DNA of 64,000 bases, taken from contig NZ_FNAN01000007.1 in assembly GCF_900101885.1 (NCBI RefSeq), positions 186,001 to 250,000 on the forward strand, in the 5' to 3' direction. The notes below the pieces were generated by a model that saw only the letters and a list, made by a program, of their open reading frames with translations, did not search any database and had not been told where the DNA came from. A program made the position numbers and the translations under genes. The number at the start of each line of letters is the position of its first letter. Within the stretch, counting starts at the first letter, position 1. Below, in pieces: positions 25,810 through 33,144 of the stretch. This DNA comes from Dyadobacter soli (GTDB taxonomy: Bacteria > Bacteroidota > Bacteroidia > Cytophagales > Spirosomataceae).

Positions 25810-26410
25810 GGGCCAGTTCGCTTTCCAGGGAACCCAGCCATTGATGGAACAGTACCTGTTCCATTTCCTGCAATACTTCGGCGTGCGCCTCCCAATCGTC
25901 CGAAAACCGGCTGAGCTGCGCGGTCATTTCTTCTAAATGCCCCTCCTCTTCCGCGATAATGGATTTCACGGTTACCGAATGCGACGCCTCCGAAAGCGCG
26001 CGCTGGTAAACCGGATACAATTCATCTGCCCGTACTTCAATGAGATAGGTAACGAACAGGTACGCCGCGTAACGCAGCTGCGCCCCATTCAGTCCGAAAA
26101 CCTTTTTGAGGTACCTGCTGCATCGAATGTCCAGCATAGCGAGGTATTGCCTTGTGGACACCGGGGCAAAGAGGTGGGCATTGGAGTAGTCCGGACAGGC
26201 GGCGGGGGCGAGTTTGGAGATTTGTTTCTTTAAAATATAAGCATGCCGGTGCTCCTCGGCGGCGTGTTTCAGCTGTATGATTTCCACCAGCGTATTATCT
26301 TCACAAGCGGAGATTTTCCGTGCGCCGGCATTTTCCAGAAACGACAGGGTATTCAGCCATCGGGCATGCAGTTGGTCCTGCTGTACAATTCGTTGGATCA
26401 GGTGGTACAT
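25802..26410 (-). CDS. Ferritin-like di-metal protein, first gene of the biotin operon (unknown function)
   Basis: The ATG at 26410 (MYHLIQRIVQQDQLHARWLN) gives 202 residues; the open frame runs 60 bases further upstream, but without a convincing start. Four predicted helices carry a ferritin-like metal pattern: Glu26 (SFLENAGARK), Glu53-x-x-His56 (AAEEHRHAY), Glu125 or Glu130 (TYLIEVRADELY), and Glu155-x-x-His158 (AEEEGHLEEM). This E/ExxH/E/ExxH arrangement is that of carboxylate-bridged di-iron or di-manganese proteins (rubrerythrin, MiaE, fatty-acyl oxygenases). There is no signal peptide or C-terminal zinc ribbon. It overlaps bioF by eight bases, so it is translationally coupled to biotin synthesis. 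The metal-site reading is strong; a role in forming the pimeloyl precursor is only a hypothesis. Confidence 0.75.
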   Translation of the reverse strand: MYHLIQRIVQQDQLHARWLNTLSFLENAGARKISACEDNTLVEIIQLKHAAEEHRHAYILKKQISKLAPAACPDYSNAHLFAPVSTRQYLAMLDIRCSRYLKKVFGLNGAQLRYAAYLFVTYLIEVRADELYPVYQRALSEASHSVTVKSIIAEEEGHLEEMTAQLSRFSDDWEAHAEVLQEMEQVLFHQWLGSLESELAHA

Positions 26411-26436
26411 ATTTGGATTTTTCTCCAAAAGTATAC

Positions 26437-26491
26437 CCCGACCGGACGCCCCGGATGTACCGGTTTGCATTTTGACGATAGTCCGGTCGGG
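26437..26491. terminator. 11-bp perfect inverted repeat between GH gene and biotin operon
   Basis: CCCGACCGGAC (26437-26447) and GTCCGGTCGGG (26481-26491) form a perfect stem with a 33-base loop that contains a smaller CCGG-ATGTA-CCGG hairpin. On the minus strand the stem starts eight bases after the stop of the upstream glycosidase and is followed within about ten bases by a short TTTT. It is probably a weak terminator, or a leader structure of the biotin operon (start 26410). Confidence 0.5.
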
Positions 26492-26498
26492 ATGTCCC

Positions 26499-28673
26499 CT
26501 ACTCCATCACCAGCCAGGTGTACCCCTCGGCCGGTATCTCCACTTTATAGTCGACTTCGTAGTTCCGGCCCACTTTATACGATTGCGCCGCGCCTTCCTT
26601 CACGCGGATTTTCACGGATTGATCTTTGCCCGTGTAATACACCGGCAGCTTCACATTCCGCACCATTTTCTCGCCCGTCGGGTTGTAGAGCATCACCAGC
26701 CCTTTCACCGGCAATTCGGGGTTGACGTGCATAATACCGTCCCAATCGCGGCCATCGGCGCGGCGGAGGTGGATGATGTCGGAATTGAGAATGTCGCGGT
26801 ATTTTTTGTACCAGCTCACCACATTCCTGACAGTCTTCTTCGTCACGTCGGTATCGTACAGGCGCGGGCCGCGGTAGCATGCCTGCACGCCGGCGCCGTA
26901 GTACTGCATCATGAGCTGCTCGTAAGCGTCCAAATGCTCCGAAAGCGGTTCGAGCACAGCCTCCGGCCCGCCGCCCTGGTATTTGGTAAGCGGCACGAAG
27001 CCCCATACCATCGACGGCGTTTCGTTCCAGGTGGCGTCGTAGATATTCTGGCGGTTCAGGATCTTTTGCTGCTCGCGCGGTAGCGAAAAGTTCACTTCCC
27101 GGTAGCCCAGGCCCACTTTATTGGTACCATCGAGAAAATACCAGTCGGGTGCATTGACATACACCCCATTCTCGGCGCACCAGTGATAGAGGCCTTTTTG
27201 CAGCGCCATTTGCTTCCATTGCGAGTCGGCCAGGCCTTCATGGCCGGGGTGCGAGGTGGATGCGCATACGTCGCCAGGGTAAGGCCCGTCGTTTTCGAAA
27301 ATGTCGAAACCTGTGTGGCTCATGAATTTTTTGAGTTTATCCAGGTATGCCAGCCCCCATTTGCTCCCGAGGCAGGGTGCATTACCGAAGAATGCACCGC
27401 CGGTTTTGCCGGTTTTAGGGTTGATCACATCGTCCTCCTCACTGATCTTCCTCGAACTGAACAGCGAATAGCTACCGATCATCACCTTTTTACTGTGGGC
27501 ATAGTCGGCCAGCTCTTTCCATTTTTTGAGGTTTTCGGGTGAAATGTCTTCCATATTGCAATGGCTTCCAAAGCTGAGGATCAATGCCTCGTAGCCCGTC
27601 GCCGCACATTGATCGATCGCCGTGCGTACCTGCTCGTCGTCTTTGCTGACGAGGTGCATAAAGATCGGGTTAACCGTCGTCCAGGGTGCGATGGTCCGGT
27701 ACATTTTGCGGACGGCCATCCCCTTCCGCTCCCGGTCGTAGCTGTCGATCAGGAGTTCGTAGGTACGGATCGATTCCAGCTTATCGCCCGCTTTCAGGCG
27801 CGTTCCCATGGCAACTTTCGGATGCACTTCCAGCAAACAGGGCGTCTGGTAGTCGTAATTAACCTGCGAAGTGTAGGCTTTATCTACCTTCCAGTGCGTC
27901 GCCTGGTCGCTGAGGCCGTAGCGCATGGCGTTGTTGAATGCGAAGTTGTTTTCAATGTACAATCCATTGGGCTTCGCCATTTCTTCCGGCTTGCCCACCA
28001 CCGCGCTCTCCTCTTCGGTCACGGCCAGTATTTCGTTCACCACCTGGTCGATGGTAACATCGTTCTCGCTTTTGTTTTCAATGGTTACCCATTTGGAAAC
28101 CAACGGAATACCGTCGAAGATCGCGTAATGCACGTATACATCCACGCCCGTGAGCGCGGGAAGCGACGAGCGGAACCGGAATGCAATCTCGCTTCCGGTC
28201 GCGTCCTTCTTGCTGCCCGCCCACATGGCGGTTTTCCATTGCAGGTAAGGGGTTATGGGGGAAATTTTATGGTCGATGTAGTGAAACGCGCTGTCCGACA
28301 CTTTCAGCTGATCGACCCATTGCGGCAGCAGGTACGCGTTCTCTTTTTGTCCATACAATCCTCCCACATGATAAGCGACGCCATTCAGTACCACCCGCGC
28401 CTCGGGCTTCACGGCACGAAGCAACTGCTGGCCATTGGTGAGGTTCTTGTACTCAATGCAGGCCAGGTCCGGTTTGAGGCGGAATGTGCGTTTCACCAGG
28501 CCGTTGGATAGTATAATGTCCTTGCCGTTGGGTGATTGATCGATATGCGCTTGGGCGGCTCCGGGTTTGACGAGCCAATCGCCAGGCGCCGGATCGCCAG
28601 CCGCCGGGCCGCCGGGCGTTTGGGCCTGCGCGGTAAAACTGAGCAGGCCGAGTGCTAAAAAAAGGTATTTCAT
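26499..28673 (-). CDS. Secreted alpha-galactosidase-like glycoside hydrolase (clan GH-D-like, unassigned)
   Basis: The ATG at 28673 (MKYLFLALGLLSFTAQAQT) begins a clear signal peptide, giving 724 residues; the upstream extension of the open frame is not signal-like. A Gly/Pro-rich linker (TPGGPAAGDPAPGDW) precedes an N-terminal beta-sandwich domain (about 40-300) that starts IILSNGLVKRTFRL. The barrel contains EALILSFGSHCNMEDISPEN, KVMIGSYSLF, FDIFENDGPYPGDVCAST followed by SHPGHEG (Asp within ENDGPYPGD is a nucleophile candidate), and VYVNAPDWYFLDGTNK. The arrangement resembles GH36/GH27 enzymes, but I cannot place it in a numbered family. It is a single gene between the biotin operon and a divergent secreted protein. 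Substrate unknown. Confidence 0.62.
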   Translation of the reverse strand: MKYLFLALGLLSFTAQAQTPGGPAAGDPAPGDWLVKPGAAQAHIDQSPNGKDIILSNGLVKRTFRLKPDLACIEYKNLTNGQQLLRAVKPEARVVLNGVAYHVGGLYGQKENAYLLPQWVDQLKVSDSAFHYIDHKISPITPYLQWKTAMWAGSKKDATGSEIAFRFRSSLPALTGVDVYVHYAIFDGIPLVSKWVTIENKSENDVTIDQVVNEILAVTEEESAVVGKPEEMAKPNGLYIENNFAFNNAMRYGLSDQATHWKVDKAYTSQVNYDYQTPCLLEVHPKVAMGTRLKAGDKLESIRTYELLIDSYDRERKGMAVRKMYRTIAPWTTVNPIFMHLVSKDDEQVRTAIDQCAATGYEALILSFGSHCNMEDISPENLKKWKELADYAHSKKVMIGSYSLFSSRKISEEDDVINPKTGKTGGAFFGNAPCLGSKWGLAYLDKLKKFMSHTGFDIFENDGPYPGDVCASTSHPGHEGLADSQWKQMALQKGLYHWCAENGVYVNAPDWYFLDGTNKVGLGYREVNFSLPREQQKILNRQNIYDATWNETPSMVWGFVPLTKYQGGGPEAVLEPLSEHLDAYEQLMMQYYGAGVQACYRGPRLYDTDVTKKTVRNVVSWYKKYRDILNSDIIHLRRADGRDWDGIMHVNPELPVKGLVMLYNPTGEKMVRNVKLPVYYTGKDQSVKIRVKEGAAQSYKVGRNYEVDYKVEIPAEGYTWLVME

Positions 28674-28886
28674 AAAAGGTAATCGGGTATTGGTTAAGGG
28701 TGGTTTAGATGTTTTTTGCCAAAAAGAATACAAATACTTCAAATTCAAAAATTCCAGCGCCCGGTAACACAAATACACGAAAGTTGTATCCTTTTCGACG
28801 GTCTGCGCCGCGGTACGATTTTTGTACAAAAAGCTGTCTTGCACGCTCCCCAGAAACCCGTCTAAACAGTTTTTAATCAGACAATT

Positions 28887-29312
28887 ATGAAAACACTATT
28901 CACATTACTGGCATCAGTTAGCTTCTTGATGCCCCCCTCCGCCATGTGCCAGGTCGCTCAGAATTTGCTGGTTTCCGCGGCCGAAGAAAAACCTGCCAAA
29001 CCGTTAGCAGGCTATTTCTTCTCGCTCAAAGAAGTCCCGCTATCCCAGAAACACTACATTTTCCATGCAGATCCGCTTAAAAAGGCCATTCTGACGGACG
29101 GCGATAAGGACGTCGTCCTCAGCCATACCATGACCGTCAAAAGCGCGAGGGGGTTCGATATGTATTTTTCCTCAGGCCAATACAATGTGACGCTGGCCGT
29201 CAAGGACGCCAGGGAAGTCGATGGCGGCACGACCGAGTACAAGGGTACTTTGTTCGTCAAGCGGGGGTCGGAAAAGCACAAGTACACCGTGCATGGTTTT
29301 CAGAACCGATGA
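28887..29312 (+). CDS. Small secreted protein of unknown function
   Basis: 141 residues with a signal peptide (MKTLFTLLASVSFLMPPSAM, cleavage near CQVAQ). The mature part is short, charged and probably beta-rich, with the segments HYIFHADPLKKAILTDGDKD, GFDMYFSSGQYNVTLAVKDA and GTLFVKRGSEKHKYTVHG. I recognise no family and see no catalytic motif. It is the only plus-strand gene between 1570 and the right edge, divergent from the GH-D-like enzyme (213-base shared upstream region without a consensus promoter) and converging on the GH95-like gene. The signal peptide and ordinary codon use support it as a real gene. Confidence 0.65.
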   Translation: MKTLFTLLASVSFLMPPSAMCQVAQNLLVSAAEEKPAKPLAGYFFSLKEVPLSQKHYIFHADPLKKAILTDGDKDVVLSHTMTVKSARGFDMYFSSGQYNVTLAVKDAREVDGGTTEYKGTLFVKRGSEKHKYTVHGFQNR

Positions 29313-29347
29313 GGGCCTGTATCCAGAATGTTGAATAAATACCTCAT

Positions 29348-31669
29348 TCAGTCGGGCCGGCGCAGTTCCACCCTGGCTCCCGCCGGCGCATTGAATGTGA
29401 TAATTTGCTCATTCTCTTTCACTTTTCGCACACCTTTCGACATCGTTATCTTCCAATCAGGGGAAGGCTTTTTCACTGAAAACTCCCCTGCTTGTTCCGT
29501 CACAAGGCTCACCTCAACGACTTTTCCCGCTTCCCTTTTCGCACTCACCAGCACCGCGCCCTCCGCACGGAGATTGCTGAATGCGGCATCTTTCCAGTCC
29601 GCCGGCAGCGCGGGCATGACGTCGATCATGCCTGCATAACTTTGCAGCATCATTTCCTGCAAGCCGGCGGCGAATGCGAAGTTGCCTTCGAGGGTGAATG
29701 GGCGGTAGGTAAATTTGGAAAGACCGGATTTCGTCTGATCGCCATTCGCGTGGAAGCTGTTGGGCAGGCAAAATGCCTTCGCAAATGTCGCCAATGCATC
29801 CCTGGCACCAGCACCGTCTTTGGCACGCGCTTTCAGATTGGCGAGCCAGGAATAGGAATATCCGCACCACCAGTCGGGACCTACTTTATCCAGTAAAGCA
29901 ATGGTGTTGGTGATGGTCTTTTGTGACTGCTCGCCGTCCTCCCATTTAATCAGCCCGAGCGGGTGAATGGCCATTGCATGCGAGAAATGCCGGTGCGATT
30001 CGTTGTAGGGCAAGGTCCGGGCGAACATCAGCTCGTTTTCTTCTGTCTGAGCAAAATCCGGGAATTCGCCGAGCAGTTTACGCCATTTTTCGGCCTGCGG
30101 CTTGTCGTCCAGCGCCTCCGCCAGCTCGATACCCGCTTTGAATGTAAACCGGATAATTGCCAGATCGTAGTTAGTCGTCTCGGGAAACCAGGCTTCCAGG
30201 CGGTTATCCCGGATTTCCGGGCTCGAACTGATCGGCAGATGCCGCTCGCCCTGCCCGTTTTTCACGGTAATATTTTCAAACAATGCACACGCCTGCCTGA
30301 ACCACGGGTACGCACGGGCTTTCAGGAAGGCCTTGTCCATCCCGTACCGCCATTGCAGGTAATAATGGTGCGCCAGCCAGCCCGAAACCGTCGGAGAGAG
30401 CGAGTACTGAATCCAGCCACCCATTTCGGTACCATCGAGGGTAGTCACGCCGGGAACGGCGAGGCCGTCGGTGCCGAAGTATAGTTTGGTGTACCGGAGG
30501 TAGTTATCCTTGTTTTCGTCCAGGTGATCGAGGTAACCCAATGCTTCTTCCAAATGGTTGCCGCTGTATGCGGGCCAGTAGCTCAGCTGGGTGTTCAGGT
30601 CGTGGTGGTAATCGCCTTTCCACGGTGGAATGCGGCCGTTATCGGCTGTCCACACGGCCTGCAAAGAAATAGGCGGTGCACCGCGCCGGGCGGCCGAACC
30701 GAATTTGTATTGCTCGAGGTACCATTGTTTTTCAATGAGCGGATCAGGGACCGAAACGGACGACATGCTCCAAAACCGCTTCCACCAGGCCTGATGCGAC
30801 GAGGCAGCGGCGACATAAGTCTGTTTCAATGCATTTCGGGCAAGTACATTGGCAACGGTGGCAGGCTTGGCCGCCGCTTTCGGGTAATGCGACGACACGC
30901 TCCACACGCCCTCCACGACCCCGTTTTGCAGCGGTTTCCAACGCACCGCTACTTCGTACGTAAAGCCTCCCCAGCCCTCCTGCCGATAGGTAATGCTGCC
31001 CGCGCCGGGCGTAATGGTGCCCTGCTTGTAGCCCAGGCGCGCCAGGTCGTCGCCTACCAGCGAGTTCACCGGCCCGCCTTCCTGTATGGCACCGCTATAC
31101 CGCGGCGCCACGATGGTCGGCGACATTTCACTCCGCACATTTTCGAACCGGAACCAGCCCACCGGCTCGGTAGCATGCACGAATGTTTTCAGCACCGCGC
31201 CATTGTCCCATTCCACTTCGGCGGTGGCCGATGCGAGCATTACTTCGGCACGTTTTACCTTCCAGTCCGCCGGTAATGTAAATTCCAGTGCGCCGGCGGG
31301 GATTTTGGACGGCGCCGGCTCGCGGTCGTAAGGCGCATCGAAATACTGCTGAACCGGTTTGTAATCCTTTTTACGGACCTGCTCCTGCACCCATTTGTAA
31401 CGGAATTCGTCCCGGTGCAGGCCGGCCATCGGGCGCATATCCCAGATATCGGCGCGGTCGAGCGAGAAGCGCAGCTTGCCTTCCCGTTCCCAGATCAGCG
31501 CACCGACGGTACCATTGCCGAGCGGAAGCGCCTCGTCCCAGACATTGGCCAGTTTCTCAAAATGAAGGTTATGCTTTGCCGCCGGTTGGGCGCGTGCCGC
31601 CGGGGTTACCAGCGGCCACACGCATACCAGCAGGATTTGAAAGAAAATACACCTTTTAATATCCCTCAT
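29348..31669 (-). CDS. Secreted GH95-like glycoside hydrolase
   Basis: 773 residues with a signal peptide (about 1-27, ending ARAQP). The N-terminal beta-sandwich begins with the GH95-type segment WDEALPLGNGTVGALIWERE. The (alpha/alpha)6 catalytic domain contains WKGDYHHDLNTQLSYWPAYS, which corresponds to the family's 'DYh.DIN.QMNYWpae' motif, and later HFSHAMAIHPLGLI. A beta-sheet C-terminal domain ends with an RVELRRPD tail. GH95 enzymes are inverting alpha-L-fucosidases or alpha-L-galactosidases. This sequence is divergent in the N-terminal part, so the specificity is uncertain. The ATG overlaps the SusD stop by 14 bases, showing translational coupling to the FecR-controlled SusCD system. 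Confidence 0.75.
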   Translation of the reverse strand: MRDIKRCIFFQILLVCVWPLVTPAARAQPAAKHNLHFEKLANVWDEALPLGNGTVGALIWEREGKLRFSLDRADIWDMRPMAGLHRDEFRYKWVQEQVRKKDYKPVQQYFDAPYDREPAPSKIPAGALEFTLPADWKVKRAEVMLASATAEVEWDNGAVLKTFVHATEPVGWFRFENVRSEMSPTIVAPRYSGAIQEGGPVNSLVGDDLARLGYKQGTITPGAGSITYRQEGWGGFTYEVAVRWKPLQNGVVEGVWSVSSHYPKAAAKPATVANVLARNALKQTYVAAASSHQAWWKRFWSMSSVSVPDPLIEKQWYLEQYKFGSAARRGAPPISLQAVWTADNGRIPPWKGDYHHDLNTQLSYWPAYSGNHLEEALGYLDHLDENKDNYLRYTKLYFGTDGLAVPGVTTLDGTEMGGWIQYSLSPTVSGWLAHHYYLQWRYGMDKAFLKARAYPWFRQACALFENITVKNGQGERHLPISSSPEIRDNRLEAWFPETTNYDLAIIRFTFKAGIELAEALDDKPQAEKWRKLLGEFPDFAQTEENELMFARTLPYNESHRHFSHAMAIHPLGLIKWEDGEQSQKTITNTIALLDKVGPDWWCGYSYSWLANLKARAKDGAGARDALATFAKAFCLPNSFHANGDQTKSGLSKFTYRPFTLEGNFAFAAGLQEMMLQSYAGMIDVMPALPADWKDAAFSNLRAEGAVLVSAKREAGKVVEVSLVTEQAGEFSVKKPSPDWKITMSKGVRKVKENEQIITFNAPAGARVELRRPD

Positions 31670-33110
31670 TTTGTTTCAATGCTGTGTTAATATCGATTTC
31701 GCTCTGGGAGAACGGCCAAACGTAGAACTTATCGTCCCATTTCAGCCGTATGTTACTGTGTATCAGCTTGTCGTTGATATCCTTGCCAATGCGCCAGCGC
31801 ATCACATCGAACAGCCGCAGGCCCTCGAATGCGAGCTCCCGCCTGCGCTCCTTACGTACGAGCACACGGGTGAGCGTGGTGAGGGCGGGCACGCCTGCGC
31901 GGGTGCGGATCGCGTTCACGTAGGAGAGCGCTTTCGCGTCGGAAGTGGTACCGCCCGCTTTCTCCATTTGCGCTTCTGCATTCATGAGGTAAATGTCGGC
32001 GAGGCGGAAAAGCACGATGTCGTGACCGGTAAGGATATCGCGCTCGCTCGGAATGAAGCGGCCCGGGTCCCAGATCGCCGCGAACTTGATGAGCCCGTAA
32101 TTCGTGGCGGTAAACTCCGTCTGGAATTTAAAACCGTCCTCACGCTCGAAAGTGGTTTTGTTGGGTGCAAAATAATACCACTTTTTCAGGCGCAGGTCGC
32201 CGGTTTCGTACTCGTCGATCAAGTCCTTGGTCGGTGCGAGGCCTCCCCAGCGGAAGAATTCCACTTCCTGGCCGCCGTCGTTCGACTGGCGACCGTCGCG
32301 GGTTTCGATGTATTTAATCGAGAAAATATTTTCCGGGCACGCGGCCTGGCCTTTTCCTTTGATAAACGGCGATTCGAGATCGGCAGCGAGCGAGTATTTG
32401 TTCGAAGAAATAATGGAGGACGTCAGCGAAATCACCTCATCCCATTTACCCTGAAACAATGCAATGCGTGCCTGCAATGCCTGGACGCTGGTTTTCACCG
32501 CGTGTCCCGATTTGTAGGCGTCGTCCGGCAGGTTCGCCACCGCAAAAGCCAGGTCTTCTTCAATGAATTTGTAAACATCCTCCTTACTCGATTTGGCGAT
32601 TTTCAACTCCTCGATATCGGCAGGCACCTCCCGGTAAACCACCACCCCTCCCCAACGCTGCACCAGCTCGAAATAGAACATCGCCCGCAGGAAACGCGCC
32701 TCGGCTTCGTAAGCTTTTGCAGCCGCGTCGGGTAATGCGACTTTGGTGAAATTTTTGAGAAAAATATTTACACCCGCAATGCCATTATAGCAAGATGTGT
32801 ACAACGACCGGGGCGCACCCGAGTTGGCGGGATCGAGCGTACCCGACTGCATGAGGCGGATGTCGCCGTAATGCTGCGCCCAGCCGTTGTCGACAGCGGC
32901 GTCCCAATAGCTGCGGTGCCAGGTAACGTAAGTGCCTTTCAACCGGGCATAGCATCCAGCGAGGCCCATCTGCACATCGCCTTCCGACGTCCAGAACTGC
33001 TCCGCAGCTATTTCCTGCGGCGGGTTTTTATCCAGAAAATCACTATCGCAGCCCGGCAATGCAGCTACGAGCATGGCTGGCAAAAGAATACGGTTCAGAA
33101 AAGTTTTCAT
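31656..33110 (-). CDS. RagB/SusD family outer-membrane glycan-binding lipoprotein
   Basis: 484 residues. The lipoprotein signal ends at LPGC (Cys about residue 22), followed by DSDFLDKNPPQEIAAEQFWT, the typical SusD N-terminus. Conserved stretches are AEARFLRAMFYFELVQRWGG followed by VVVYREVP, LFRLADIYLMNAEAQME and RKERRRELAFEGLRLFDVMR WRIG, ending VWPFSQSEIDINTALKQNEG. It starts 34 bases after the STN-SusC and overlaps the GH95-like gene by 14 bases. It forms the surface binding lid for that transporter. The ligand may be a fucose- or L-galactose-containing glycan if the neighbouring enzyme is a true GH95. Confidence 0.95.
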   Translation of the reverse strand: MKTFLNRILLPAMLVAALPGCDSDFLDKNPPQEIAAEQFWTSEGDVQMGLAGCYARLKGTYVTWHRSYWDAAVDNGWAQHYGDIRLMQSGTLDPANSGAPRSLYTSCYNGIAGVNIFLKNFTKVALPDAAAKAYEAEARFLRAMFYFELVQRWGGVVVYREVPADIEELKIAKSSKEDVYKFIEEDLAFAVANLPDDAYKSGHAVKTSVQALQARIALFQGKWDEVISLTSSIISSNKYSLAADLESPFIKGKGQAACPENIFSIKYIETRDGRQSNDGGQEVEFFRWGGLAPTKDLIDEYETGDLRLKKWYYFAPNKTTFEREDGFKFQTEFTATNYGLIKFAAIWDPGRFIPSERDILTGHDIVLFRLADIYLMNAEAQMEKAGGTTSDAKALSYVNAIRTRAGVPALTTLTRVLVRKERRRELAFEGLRLFDVMRWRIGKDINDKLIHSNIRLKWDDKFYVWPFSQSEIDINTALKQNEGY

Positions 33111-33144
33111 ATGAAGTATATCTTTTAAATCATCTTTATACCAA

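Noticed and set aside
26426..26433. TACTTTTG on the minus strand as a promoter for the biotin operon
   Set aside because: It matches TAnnTTTG, but no TTG occurs at the expected spacing and it leaves only about ten bases of leader, so it was not listed as a promoter.
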